From contig JALGAS010000002.1 of NCBI GenBank assembly GCA_023078685.1, positions 7,192,001 to 7,256,000 of the forward strand: 64,000 nt of DNA, written 5' to 3'. Below are positions 23,301 to 32,071 of this stretch, in pieces; the first letter of the stretch is position 1, and each line of letters starts with the position of its first letter. The notes beneath the pieces are model-generated. The model saw nothing but the letters and a program-made list of their open reading frames with translations. It was not told the origin of the DNA and made no database searches. Made by a program: the position numbers and the translations under genes. This DNA is from Neopestalotiopsis rosae (Eukaryota; Ascomycota; Sordariomycetes; Amphisphaeriales; Sporocadaceae).

Positions 23301-23531
23301 ATGTTGCGCAGTGCTAGTAATATGAGCAACATGAGCAACGCATCAGCAGATAGCAATGGCCCACCTGCCCTTGTACCTCCCGGAATCTCAAGCGCACCTC
23401 CTACACGTCCTTCAACTAGCCTCAGTAATGCTAGCAGCATCGACGACCTGCTGGGAGCGGCAGGACCACGCAAACCGGGTGGCAAGAAGGCTAAAAAGGG
23501 CGGACGTTATGTGGATATTATGGCCAAATAA
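17346..23531 (+). CDS. sec16: COPII coat assembly protein Sec16
   Basis: Large peripheral ER-membrane scaffold that organises COPII assembly at ER exit sites. Exon 1 (17346-22839) and exon 2 (22894-23531) are joined by a 54-bp intron with GTAAGT and ATATAG ends. The intron is in frame and open, so an unspliced reading also looks continuous. The product is about 2,043 residues. The N-terminal third is acidic and Pro/Gln-rich, with a tandem 35-residue repeat. The central conserved domain starts near residue 1005 (WGMGGVVVTSFP, then LSKFPGPLKGKSKKKE). The alpha-solenoid ancestral coatomer element follows (ALVPSHARAGLQ, then AAHICFLFARKHAIFGG). The C terminus has the conserved KPIRAKLGESSSFYYDP near residue 1866. 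The ATG at 17346 (MASDTQSASW) is preferred to 17250. Essential in yeasts. Confidence 0.97.
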   Translation: MASDTQSASWHPAMMPNFQEDSPAPRHYDNEPQVQQEPETEPPVEQAQLEPIPDTPCQTIPPETTSIEPQSANDGAFLDQFASEDPDAGGWDLDLEDPEANTAFAPQEELSSMPEAAGDDPDAGGWGLDLEDAEASAVAAPQEEAASMPEAGEIEETPTYAPEPEPEQEAEQEPEIRVEPPPQSNAAKHSSTISFTRTVSHEVNFNDDDDDEWNLQRTDTDPFNFMGPNERTNSFPAVPPAEHVVPEQLEQPSSPPPATQAQEIMQEIENETQEPQSAGEPDFMRSFGDSDAQEQQGDASFPLGGDLVGTEEAASEARFEEGLPLIPQDEAMPDNEPHTSAGFDDTFADETANDDFFSQMQGPEVQEVEDPFAGPALQRKDTSVFTNVTAGTDAFAPETPTIAEADPIEAEEPFPIDPEPTDVSQASQAEEPAELDAKWAAAFGEDDDDFLLEDSNAEEEKELDPAAFFGSDDEGFLEDDADDLAPTTTQVQESAPSQASTAAPINRYTPAALPTQTPPLLNTFNSAPSIPQVQQVVPPQYSPVGIPQPAAGPYGAAQPKPDVSRAQSFADKAKGGYASPYDLPMDVVRPPRHRTSMQQLPRANTTAAAPPPGPARSTSMYSQPPPPASVAPVPIPSPPSSSGSNLPTQGLKAAPKLTSKSSFFEELPMTAKPRTTSRQNSLTSQQTPQGPPQGPPQAPPQMTPQAPVSGPPVASLPPQSSPAMAGLVAPERSSPFMPLPNAAPQQGPAATNRYSPAPPQGSTANSIAPPVAATSRYSPAPPSRTSSGTFPHAPPPILAHQPRTSSPLAHFEASHGMAAKQGVQSTAGQVPPIGRSASSQYEPRLTRAPSLPTTTEVDEDALPSAIMQSPQSIPSAARYSPQQVRSTPPPTSSPAASTLSPPKRAISNYAPIPQPSSHLREVNFAPPPRSQTQSPGAAFGRVTGNPADAMPRPSSAQGPMSPRQTSAPAPANPPVTRARGMSQVLSMVPPTDGRELDPLQRWRGAPTVTWGMGGVVVTSFPKDVPRYGISQALPMIVRSPGEVKVQNIKDVHPIEERLSKFPGPLKGKSKKKEVLAWLSSGIETLEKESPNVAFQQHVSHEDKRTIERILLWKILRVMVENDGVLEGNANVEKAVRLVLSPELGITNSDEPNSPVVTMADLQGATMGAYNSQSDAVDSSAIEQIRKHLLSGDREKAVWAAVDKRLWGHAMLISSTVQGDLYKQVTQEFIKKEVNHADGSNGSLATLYGVLSGNHEESVDALVPSHARAGLQLMSTSLNSGQSADALSGLDKWRETLGMVLSNRSTNDIVAITSLGNLLSSYGRAEAAHICFLFARKHAIFGGLDDPNANFVLVGADHRGQADQSAKETEALLLSEVYEFGLALSGSSTQQSCPHLAAYKLQHAITLAEYGFRDKALAYCESIMNAVTAQTKRSPYYHPALMSAVDDLSGRLKLAPKEGGSSWISKPTMNQVSNSMWDKFNKFVSGDDAQGAGQASPGEPGAESGPFARIGGGTPTISRSPSVNNFETFGGPTPNVAASQMSSRYAPNLGQRAASSYEPNSTYAPRSSGEYHRGSLELPQRSSLDLPRPGPETLPSMYGGSSVENSSTGPAGYQPAAASQYTPLTPGNGLPVTPQSSANYSPFQPAVASEASASPYSPYQPTPAQESAPSYSPYQPVDAPEPAATANAEAAEAKPEIAVNDFSAANGYPAPSYGGFQPLTVDEPSHQLGEAAEITPAGDTAENEAGQSTSGSGWEAPTYTPYSYEPPTSYEPDPEGGEETEDQPKPKKKGIMDDDDDDFPSVTASPSAPQGKSKAEKDRENQEMFRKVAEEEGKCLINVSSFLFYANWNIAKRAAEAKGQKKGWLGGWFGGGGAKKEAEMPANKPIRAKLGESSSFYYDPDQKRWINKKGGAEDTSAKAATPPPPRANGTPPPPGASSSAPPRSAGTPPPMGGPPMGMPRSVSNLSKMASMDNLTPPGPALGGAPPMLRSASNMSNMSNASADSNGPPALVPPGISSAPPTRPSTSLSNASSIDDLLGAAGPRKPGGKKAKKGGRYVDIMAK
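17595..17801 (+). repeat. Tandem 35-codon repeat inside sec16
   Basis: Two adjacent in-frame copies, 17595-17699 and 17700-17801, each with the core DPDAGGW and LDLED followed by PQEE and SMPEA. Divergence between copies is moderate. The unit is acidic with one Trp, as expected for a short interaction motif in a disordered N terminus. Confidence 0.85.
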
Positions 23532-24375
23532 AGCCAGATTCCTCCATGACTAGCACCCGCGGTCTGGGCAATTGTGCATGGTTTATTGGCATAGCTGCGT
23601 AATTCAACACAGCACTATCATATCATTCTGGGCGCCTAGCGATCTCCTTAAAGTGTATATTGGCATGGGCAGCGGGATCTGATTGTACCATAGAGAAAAT
23701 CACCCAAGTTTTGTGTTCTGGACACGAATAGGCCAATACCCTCATTCTGCATGCTTGACATCACGTTCAACAATTGCTTAACTCCCCATTAATTAGATTA
23801 AAGAGTAAATGCGTGCGTATGATAATGAGACAATATTTTGGAATTCAACTCTGATGTGCAAAAACGATTTTGTGCTTCCTTGGCCTTTCGCATCGTCGAG
23901 TTCATGTTTTGCAATAATTATATCCGTATCGCCTGTGTTGGCTGAACTTGACATCTGCCAACATATCATGATTCTGACAAGCAAGCATAAAGCATTTGAC
24001 CCAAAGAATAACAAGGTTGTCAAAGCACTAAGGTTAGATGTCTGCTGTATCTAACATGGCATGCAGATCAGGTGGGTTGTGTCCTCCACATGCAATGATA
24101 ATGCCCCGCCAATAATTGCCCACGACGTGATTGGTCAAGTTTGCTCTTAGACCGTGTCGCGTCGCGTCCCTCCATTGTAAGTCGCGGCCACCCAGAAATT
24201 CAATTAAACAAGCCCGCCATCACCAAAGTCCGACCACAAGCGAAACAACTTTGTGGCGACGTCAAGATAGTCACCCGGGCGATTTTGAATCGTTGATCTC
24301 GGCTCTGAAAGAGAAACCTTACACATTCAACAGACAAGCCAATCAGCCAGATATTTAAACGACTCCTCGCCCGCC
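23532..24375. other. Intergenic region between sec16 and pri2
   Basis: This 844-bp tandem spacer should hold the sec16 3' end and the pri2 promoter. Short frames on both strands at 23.8-24.1 kb look like chance. No other feature was seen. Confidence 0.6.
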
Positions 24376-25960
24376 ATGTTCTCTTCAAACTATAACCGCG
24401 TCGACCCGAAGCGGCGAGCGAACCTCGATCATCGCACAAAACAGTTCGCAGACCCGACCTACGTGAATACGACCTACCCGCACCGGGTCAACTTCTATGC
24501 CGTACCGCCAACGGCCGATATTACGCTTGAGCAATTCGAACAATGGGCCATTGACCGCCTGCGCATTCTCGCCGAGCTAGAAGCCTGCTCTTTTCGCAAC
24601 AAGAACGTCAAGGAGACGTCCGAGCACATGGAGCCTTTGCTCAAGAAGTACCTGCCCCTTGATACGAACTCGAGCAACAGCTCTCAGCTACAGGCTCAGC
24701 GTCAGAAGGATCATTACAGCCACTTTATCTTGCGACTAGCCTTTGCATCGACCGAGGACCTCAGGAGGAGGTTCACTCGCGTGGAGACCATGTTATTCCG
24801 ACTGAGGTTTGGCGACGAACCCGCTGCCGATCGCAAAGAGTTTGTTCGGACTCTGAATCTGGACTGGGAAGAGGTCGGCCCGGAGGAGCGAAGCAAGTAC
24901 AGCGACGAGCTCCGAGCCATGGCGGACAGTCGCAAGAAACAAGAATCGACCGAGGAGGACAATAGCTTCTTCAAGGTTGATTGGGAGCGCGTTCCAGACC
25001 TGGTGGAGACGAGGAGGGTATTCCTCAAGGGTGGCAAAGCGTATGTGCCCGCAAGGGAACAAGCGAGTATGGTGGTGGCCGAGTTCACGGGCAGACTGGA
25101 ACGTGCCCTGGAGCTGACGGCACGGGCACTACCGAGGCTAGACGAGGACGACAGGTTGACGCCCATCTTGGATCACTTGTCCAAGAACTTTACTACGCCA
25201 GATGCTTCATACAGCAGCAGCACAACCGCCGTCAGTGGCGCCGACATCTCGGCCAGGAACGTGGACAAACTGTCTGCCAGCTTCCCGCTTTGCATGCAGA
25301 ACCTACACCGATCATTGAGGCGAGATGCGCATCTCAAGCACTATGGTCGTTTACAGTATACTTTGTTCTTGAAGGGCATCGGTCTGAACCTGGAGGAGTG
25401 CTTGATCTTCTGGCGAACGTCCTTCAGCAAGCTCACCGATGACCAATTCAACAAGGACTACAGGTACAATGTGCGGCACGCGTACGGAGACGTTGGAGGT
25501 GACTCTAACCGACGCGGAGGCGGTTACTCGCCATACTCGTGTCAAAAGATATTGACGGAGCACCCGCCTGGCCCTGGTGAGGCCCACGGTTGCCCGTACC
25601 GACACTTTAACCAGGAAAACCTGACTGCTCTGCTACAAGCCGTGGGTATATCCGACAGGTCGGTCCTAGAAGGTGTTAAGCAGGACAAGGAAGCACAGAA
25701 ATTTCATTTGGCCTGTAATCGGTAAGTTCTCTTGACGGTGCTGATGAATTTTATATCAGCTGATAACTAATAATCTCATTAATAGTGTATTTGAGCACGT
25801 CCACAAGAGCGAGATCAAGCGTGCCAAGGATGAGAGTATCATGACTGCGGCCCAGCTAGATACGATTGTGCACCCCAACGAGTATTTCAAGCGCAGTTAT
25901 CTGCTCAAAAATCTAGGAAAGGATAACGTCAAGAGCGAAGACGTCAAGATGGAAGGGTAA
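24376..25960 (+). CDS. pri2: DNA primase large subunit
   Basis: Large, regulatory subunit of eukaryotic primase; with the small catalytic subunit it makes RNA primers for DNA polymerase alpha. Exon 1 is 24376-25721 and exon 2 is 25786-25960 (64-bp intron, GTAAGT...AATAG), giving 506 residues. The N-terminal PriL helical domain includes YPHRVNFYAVPP and ITLEQFEQWAIDRLRILAE. The C-terminal 4Fe-4S domain has all four cysteine ligands: Cys306 (CMQNLHRSL), Cys389 (YSCQKI), Cys406 (GCPYRHF) and Cys447 (LACNR). A second possible intron (25957-26025, GTAAAT...TCTAG) would replace the last residue and stop with 34 more residues ending at 26128. I keep the simple stop because that extension shows no recognisable features. 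Confidence 0.97.
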
Positions 25961-27392
25961 ATCCTTGTTTTAATGTTCATGTAGATAGACGTCTCAGTGT
26001 TGGCCTCGGTTTTGCTTGCTTCTAGGAATGGTGCCCGTATAGGCGTGGATGGCTCGTACAGCAAACAGCCTTGTAGAATCATCAGGGCATACGTTGGCGT
26101 TACGGTTGATGGATGGGACAAAGCATGATTACGGATACATATTGGTGTAGCCCCTTGCGAAAACGGATTTGGAAATCAACGGCATCTTTTTGTCCGGGAC
26201 GGTAGTTGGACGTTCAATCCCCTGGCGGCAGAGCTACTTTAGTTGCCAACGAGCGCGTCAAAGTGTCCAAGTTCCTGCTTAGTCTGGCTGCAGGAAGGGT
26301 ATCAAGGGAGGGGACCCTGACGTGACGAGACACATGTGTAATACGACGTTTGATTCGACATGGTATAACCTGAAAATCAACATGGTCACGTTGTCAAGGC
26401 AGGACAGGTGCGCTTCGGCCCTGCATAGTACGTGGTAGTTTTGGTCGCGCGTGAGTGAAAACAGGCCCCTGGGTCTAGAACCTAATGGCCTCTAATGTGC
26501 GACCTGCCTTAGTTCAATGCTCTTCGGCTATGATAGAACCACCTACGTCATCGAGGCTGGATTCTCTCCAAGGGGACGAGGGGGAGACGGTGAGAATGAA
26601 GAAGGAAAAGGGTATTTAGATCCAAGGCAGCGAGCGGGTGCGCTAAGTAAGAACGGATCTAGCCCGAGCCGAGATGGGAGAGAAAGCCACGTATTTCCGG
26701 TTAGTGACGGGTATTCTGAATGTGTAAGAGGAAGAAATGCTATGCTCTCATGCTGCTCTTTTAGCGTTGCGAGGAGCTTATCCACCAACCAACCCCAACC
26801 TCGTCTCGTCAAAGAGTCTGGGGTTATCGCCGAGGGGACTTGCCGAGGAGTAGGAGCGGCATAATTATGATATGAAAATGCTGTACAATAAAGAAGAAAA
26901 CCCGAGTATGCGGTTCACACTAGTCTAGTTGGCCGTTTACCGTATTACAAACGCCGAGGTTCCCCGGATGATCTGCTTGGCCTTTTTTCTTTTTCCTTCT
27001 CGGCGAATTCCACGGTGACAATCATTTGAGAAGGGTAAGAGTATATCAAGCACCCCGACTATTCTCACCAGTAAATCAACAAGGAGACATTTAGGTTGAC
27101 GCGAAGAAGTCAAGTGCTGCTCCTTCGTATTTTACTTTGGGTCAGCAATATATCGTCATAGTATCTTCCAACGTAAGCACATCATCTCAATGGCGGCCAA
27201 AATGCCCACCTTTGCCCCATCTTTTGTAGTAGATCGCAACTTTGCGACAAGAAATTGTATCAAAGTGACACAAAAGATATATGCAACTTCACAAAAACAT
27301 GCACATGACAAAAAAGTGGTAAAAGCAGTGATACAATCACTATTCCTGCACATCAAACAAAAGTAACCTTGATATATTGCAAACAAGCAAAA
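25961..27392. other. Intergenic region upstream of TENA/THI-4 gene
   Basis: About 1.4 kb in tandem orientation. A G/A-rich block at 26,560-26,720 on the plus strand has open frames on both strands without family features. The final 250 bp is AT-rich and probably promoter. Confidence 0.55.
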
Positions 27393-28187
27393 ATGCCCTC
27401 TCTAACCACCCGCCTCCTCTCGCACCCCGAGACCCCCGAGGCCTACAAGCGCGCCACCCAAGCGCCCTTTCTCCAGCTCGCGGGCCAGGGCCGCCTGCCC
27501 GCCGCGGCCCTGTCGCAGTGGCTCGCGCAGGACCGTCTGTACGCCCAGGCCTACACGCGCTTCATCGGCGGCCTGCTGTCGCGCGTGCGCCTGCCCGTCA
27601 AGGCTGAGTCCGACCGGCCCGTCAGGGAGACGCTCGAGTGGCGCGTCGTGCAGGTCTTGAAGAGTTCTCTCGATGGGATTCTGGTGGAGCTGGCGTTTTT
27701 CGAGGATACGGCTGACCGATACGGATTGGATCTGGCTGCGGTCCTAGAGGACAAGGCCGGCGGAAAGGTGGGGTCGTCCGGCAGCGGAGGCGGAAGCGCA
27801 GGCGAGTTTGGACCGAATCCGACCACGGCGGCCTATGTGGATTTGTTTGATTCCTTTGGCGCCGAGGTGGGAGATGCTAGCAAGTCCGTGTTCGAGGGTC
27901 TGGTGCTCCTCTGGGCTACGGAAAAGTGTTACCATGACGCGTGGACATATGCCCGGGACCAGGGCCAGGCCAAAGACGAGGCCGAGAACGACTTGGACGG
28001 TGGAGCGCTGCGAAAGGAATTCATTCCCAACTGGACTTCTGACGATTTTGGCGCCTTTGTAGGTGAGATTGAGGCTTGTCTGAACCAGTACGCCGCGGCG
28101 CGCAGCGGTGCAGATGTTGATGAGACGGCTTTGCGGGTGTGGAAGGAGGTCCTGCAGCTGGAAGAGGGGTTCTGGCCCAAGATGTAA
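27393..28187 (+). CDS. TENA/THI-4 family protein
   Basis: Member of the TenA/THI-4/PqqC all-helical superfamily, related to thiaminase II, which salvages the aminopyrimidine of degraded thiamine. It is a single exon of 264 residues starting MPSLTTRLLSHPETPEAYKR; the in-frame codons before 27393 are leader. Matches to the fold include APFLQLAGQGRLP, LSQWLAQDRLYAQAYTRF, LVELAFFEDTADRYGLDL and LLWATEKCYHDAWTYAR with its Glu-Lys-Cys-Tyr core. A Gly/Ser-rich loop interrupts the middle (GSSGSGGGSAG). The catalytic cysteine of classical TenA is not obvious, so thiaminase activity is uncertain and many fungal members are uncharacterised. Its 5' third is strongly GC-biased at third codon positions. 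It converges on the Zn2Cys6 gene with 171 bp between stops. Confidence 0.92.
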   Translation: MPSLTTRLLSHPETPEAYKRATQAPFLQLAGQGRLPAAALSQWLAQDRLYAQAYTRFIGGLLSRVRLPVKAESDRPVRETLEWRVVQVLKSSLDGILVELAFFEDTADRYGLDLAAVLEDKAGGKVGSSGSGGGSAGEFGPNPTTAAYVDLFDSFGAEVGDASKSVFEGLVLLWATEKCYHDAWTYARDQGQAKDEAENDLDGGALRKEFIPNWTSDDFGAFVGEIEACLNQYAAARSGADVDETALRVWKEVLQLEEGFWPKM

Positions 28188-28358
28188 AGTGGTAAAATGT
28201 CCAGTGATTGATTTTTATTGCTTCTGTCGATTCAAATAGTGATATTCACTTCACACGTGTAGAAATTATTACTGGTAAAAGTGGCAACGATAGTTATGCC
28301 AGAGATTACGTCTTTGGGAGACCTTGTTTTTCCCTTACCATCCTGCACGAGTAGCCCC

Positions 28359-30109
28359 CTATTCTGAGTCTACAGCTTCAATATTGCTCAGTGACTGCAC
28401 GATACGCTCCACGGGCCACCCAACAATCTTCTTGCACGCATGGAGATGTCGTATCATTTCTTGGCGTGCTGCCTCCTGTACGAAGAAACTGCCGCCTGGG
28501 AATATCGAGTTAGAACCAAGCTTGCCTCCGTGGACTCCAAGTCACTCACAGTAGAAAATGGGGCCAAATGCATTGACCAGGACCGAGGGTCTATTAGTCG
28601 TAAAGGCGATGCCACATACGTGAAGTGAACAAGATTCGAGAATATCCTCTTTTCTAGGTGTCTCATCCTTGCCGATCCCAGCAAGCCTCGCCATGTGAGG
28701 AAGCTGATCCTCGGAAGCGCAAGTGGTGAGAATACATGTAGCGGTCAAAAAGTAATGCATTGCTGACGCTGTGGTCCATGATTGTCAAGTCAGAAAACAC
28801 CATATCCAAAGACAAGAAGCGGAATAATGCACAAACCATAAGTATCCTGTAAAAACCACGACCGAGGCAATGGCCCTTCCGTCGATCGCGCGGCTTGTGT
28901 CCCAGTCGAGAATGGATGCATATGTGACGGCAAGCAACTATACCAAGTTTTCATTCTCTCTAGATAATCGGACCACATGTCAACAGACATTGTGCCTGTA
29001 TACACGGCGTTGATGATCTGGCCCAGCAACAGCGATATCGAGTCCAGCGGGGACCGCGTCGCCGCAATGACCAGACTAGTAAAGGGCAAACTAAGGTTCA
29101 TCTTCAAGGGGCAACCTTCAAATAAGCTGAAGGTAATGTCCTCTCGGAGGTAATTCCAGAATCCAGCTTGATGCAGTACGTCAGAGGTTCTGTTCTCGAT
29201 GAGGCCCGGGTGTGATGCCAGAGAGTAGGCCCCTCGAAGGTGCCGTTGAGGATCTCGAGCTTCTATTCAAACAATCAGATAAATTTTCGACTCGAGTATA
29301 AGTCAAATAGACTTGATCCGGGAACGTTGATCCTACCATTCAAAATCTCATAAGATCTCAATAGACATGTTGTGGCCAGAGCGATTCCATTCTGGAGCAA
29401 AACGCTCGACTGATCAAGTTCAATCAAGGATCGAATGCAGTGGCCATGATATACCTCGGCCGTCTTCCTCGCGGTCGCGTTGCTCGTGCTCTGCGCCACG
29501 TGGATGGCGGATAGTGCAATGATGGCACCAAGCAGCAGCGGCTGGTCCAGTGCCAGCTGGGGCACGGCGAGCGTGAACCGGCGCGTTTCGTCACCCAGAT
29601 CGTACCAAGGCGCGATGTGGGTAATGTAGTGGTGAAAATAGCCCGCAATCTCTGGCTTCTCGAGGCATTCTCGGTTGACTGCGATGAGTGACAACGGCGT
29701 TGAGGATGAGTCCGTCTCGCCGCTGTCCACGCTGTTGGCGGTACCGCTTCGTCTGGCCGCCGAAAAGGCCACGAAACGCCGCTCCGTTGATGTGCGATCA
29801 CAATAGCGTCCTAATCTGGAGCATGGTCCGCAAACTGGAGATGCTTCGTCGCCTTTACGCAGAGTCTTCAGCTTCACTTCAGGGCACATGGAGTTGGGGC
29901 GACACACATTTGACTTTGCGTTGACGGCAGGTATTACTTGAACCCAGTATCAGCTCCTCATGTGACTAGAGTTGTCGTATCATAAGCATAGCTCATTGTG
30001 AGAAACCACCTACCAAGCTATGATACATTGATCAGTTGCGGTTCACACATGGAAAAAGTTTTGTCGTGATGGTCGTGCCCATACCTGCTCGGTTCAAAGC
30101 CCTGGGCAT
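28359..30109 (-). CDS. Zn(II)2Cys6 transcription factor with fragmented zinc cluster
   Basis: Fungal regulator of 451 residues. Proposed exons: 30109-30085, 30017-30014 (4 nt), 29936-29908, 29852-29337, 29262-28837, 28768-28550 and 28495-28359. Their sum is exactly divisible by three. The start MPRALNRA joins to ACNTCRQRKVKC, DEASPVC and GPCSRLGRYC, giving all six cysteines. As in the regulator at 1214, an intron splits the codon of the third cysteine (t|gc). The middle homology region follows the usual fungal pattern: LLGAIIALSAIHVAQS, PQRHLRGAYSLAS, QAGFWNYLREDITFSLFEG and, at the end, FGPIFYCGGSFF then KKIVGWPVERI. Exons 3-6 are secure. The first two exons are inferred from the need for the first cysteine. 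A plausible target is the oxygenase gene at 31827. Confidence 0.87.
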
Positions 30110-30764
30110 CGTGGCCCGATATGTCCAGTCGACTGAGCGTGGACCATTTGTGAATGCTGTCCCAAGTCAAACAAAAGGTGGTCAGCTAATATGGGGATCA
30201 AATGGCAGGTAGTCAATGTATCGTGACCAGTTTGCCTCGTTGCGAGAAGTCTTGAACTTGGTCAGCGCTATGAGGGAAGAGCCAGTTGACAGGTGCCAGT
30301 GGGGATGCGATGCCGCCTGGTCGTCTGCTGTCTGGTAGCTCCAAACCCAAACCACATGGCATAGACTGGGGTATGCGGAGGGCGGGGGGTCAAGCGGGTT
30401 TGAAATTGGAAAGCACATGGTTTTCACTTACAATATATCATTCGAAAAAGAATTATTAAGTGCAAGAAACCCTAAGTAAAATTTTTATTAACTGCAAAAG
30501 TTATTTCCAAGATACCCTCGAGTAACAATTTATTTGATTGAACGAAAACCAAGAAACTGATCATCCTACAAGATAAAAACAGATCGTAATATATTTCGCA
30601 ATGAAAAGCTATAATAGCATAGAAGACTACATGTTTCGAGGCTCATGTTAAGACACCACGTAAATTTTACAACAAGGCGCGAAGCTTGATGCGGTCGAAA
30701 GATTACAACACCGCACCGCAGACCTCCACGATATATATTGCTATTACATGCATTTTTTCACTTT
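30110..30764. other. Intergenic region, no gene seen
   Basis: This 655-bp spacer separates two minus-strand genes. The part from about 30,430 to 30,760 is AT-rich and fits the 3' end of the oxygenase gene. A frame at 30182-30427 (minus) has no recognisable features. It holds the promoter of the Zn2Cys6 gene. Confidence 0.55.
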
Positions 30765-31827
30765 CTATGCTGCTTGGTTAAAGTCGTAGCTGTTACCGAA
30801 ACCCCTATTGAGATACCGCTCCAATGCCTGCTCGCGTGTCACCCAGTCTATCGGAGTCTGTAGCGCAAGTTTTCCCTCACTATCCAAGTTCTCCAGAATT
30901 GGCTTGATATCGTCGGCGAATTCAAGCCTCATTGGGTTTCGATACCATGGGGCGAAATGGATCATGGCGAGCATGATTCGCACCTGGTCTGTCCTGTTTG
31001 GCATTCCGGCGTGCCAGAGTCGGAGGTCTCTGACGACAATGGAACCCTTCTTGATGATGGGCTGCGCTGGAGGATCATTCTCTGCATGTTTCTTGAGAAG
31101 TTCCTCCCTGATGCGTCCACTGGCGCGTTCGCCGTGCGCACCCTCCTGCTCTGCAATTGAACCGTTGTGAGTCTTTAGCCACACCTCGGTCGAGCCGTTC
31201 TCGGGCGTCATGGTGACGAGAGGGACGTTGACCACGAGGGCAAACGGGTGTGACGGGTGGGCAAAGTCGGCGTCCGAGTGGACTGGCTGACGCTGGGGCT
31301 CGGCGCCGGGTAGCGGAGGCATGGCTGCATTGGCGGAACAAAACGTCCATTTTGGCTTGGGACCGAGAACGGCGGTGGTGATTTGTGAAGCGATGGGATC
31401 TGGTATAAAGTGGTTAGTGACTCTATTGCCGTGGACAACGATGCGAGAGATCAAACTCACTGAAGAATATGGACGGGTGAAAGTGTTCTCCAACAGGAGG
31501 AGGATCTTGCTGCAAGTTCCCTTGATTATAATTGAACGGTCCATCCTTTCCGCGAGCCTGAAGCGCAAGAGCGTCTTGAACCATTTTCACATTCAAGCGG
31601 TCGATGACATCGTGTGGCACGGCATCCTCAACAACGACAAGACCATCTTCGTGTACGGCTCGAACAGCACTTTCGAGATTTCTTTCGCCAAGAAAAGAGG
31701 TTTCGTTTGCGGAAGGTTTTACAATTGTTGGCAGCCTGGGTCGTGGAAGTCGGGCGGCAGCGGCGGTAGTTGCAGCCGTAGCAAAGGAGCGCTTTGCGAT
31801 GCGCTGGATCTGAAAACTTGCGAGCAT
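30765..31827 (-). CDS. Phytanoyl-CoA dioxygenase (PhyH) family oxygenase
   Basis: Predicted Fe(II)/2-oxoglutarate dioxygenase. Exon 1 (31827-31461) and exon 2 (31399-30765) are joined by a 61-bp intron (GTGAGT...TACCAG), giving 333 residues. The iron facial triad is visible as His163 and Asp165 (VHSDADF) and distal His252 (LRLWHAGMPN). The 2OG-binding Arg is Arg258 or Arg263 just after. The N terminus (MLASFQIQRIAKRSFATAAT) is basic and lacks acids, as in mitochondrial presequences. Members hydroxylate fatty acyl or small-molecule substrates, some in secondary metabolism; the substrate here is unknown. It lies upstream of and parallel to the Zn2Cys6 regulator. Its own upstream region has two CCGANCTCGG dyads, a zinc-cluster-type site. 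Confidence 0.93.
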
Positions 31828-31975
31828 GTTGAATAAATCTCTGGAGACTCGATTGTCAAAGAGTACGACAACTTGAATTTCTCTTTACTCTCGCCAATGC
31901 AACAAAGGTTTGAAATGCTTTATACTGCCATCTATGCATCGTATAAGCCAATCTCATTGGCTGGTCAGCTCAAAG

Positions 31976-31985
31976 CCGAGCTCGG
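31976..31985. promoter_or_regulatory. CCGAGCTCGG dyad, candidate zinc-cluster site
   Basis: A perfect 10-bp palindrome with CCG and CGG ends lies about 150 bp upstream of the oxygenase ATG. Zn2Cys6 dimers commonly bind paired CGG triplets in inverted, everted or direct order. A near-identical partner lies 86 bp further upstream. A zinc-cluster regulator gene lies next to the oxygenase. Binding is an inference. Confidence 0.4.
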
Positions 31986-32061
31986 GCTATAGGACCCCCA
32001 TGGGGTCGCTCCGCGCCACTAATAGAGTTACGCTCGAGTCAAATGAGCGTCATCCTATAAC

Positions 32062-32071
32062 CCGACCTCGG
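32062..32071. promoter_or_regulatory. CCGACCTCGG dyad, second candidate site
   Basis: This differs from the site at 31976 by one central base (CCGANCTCGG form) and is followed by an AT-rich stretch (GATATATAT). The recurrence of the same 10-bp pattern in one promoter is what makes it worth listing. Confidence 0.4.

Noticed and set aside
26517..26864. Plus-strand frame of 115 codons before the TENA/THI-4 gene
   Set aside because: A purine-rich stretch gives open frames on both strands. No conserved motif was found.
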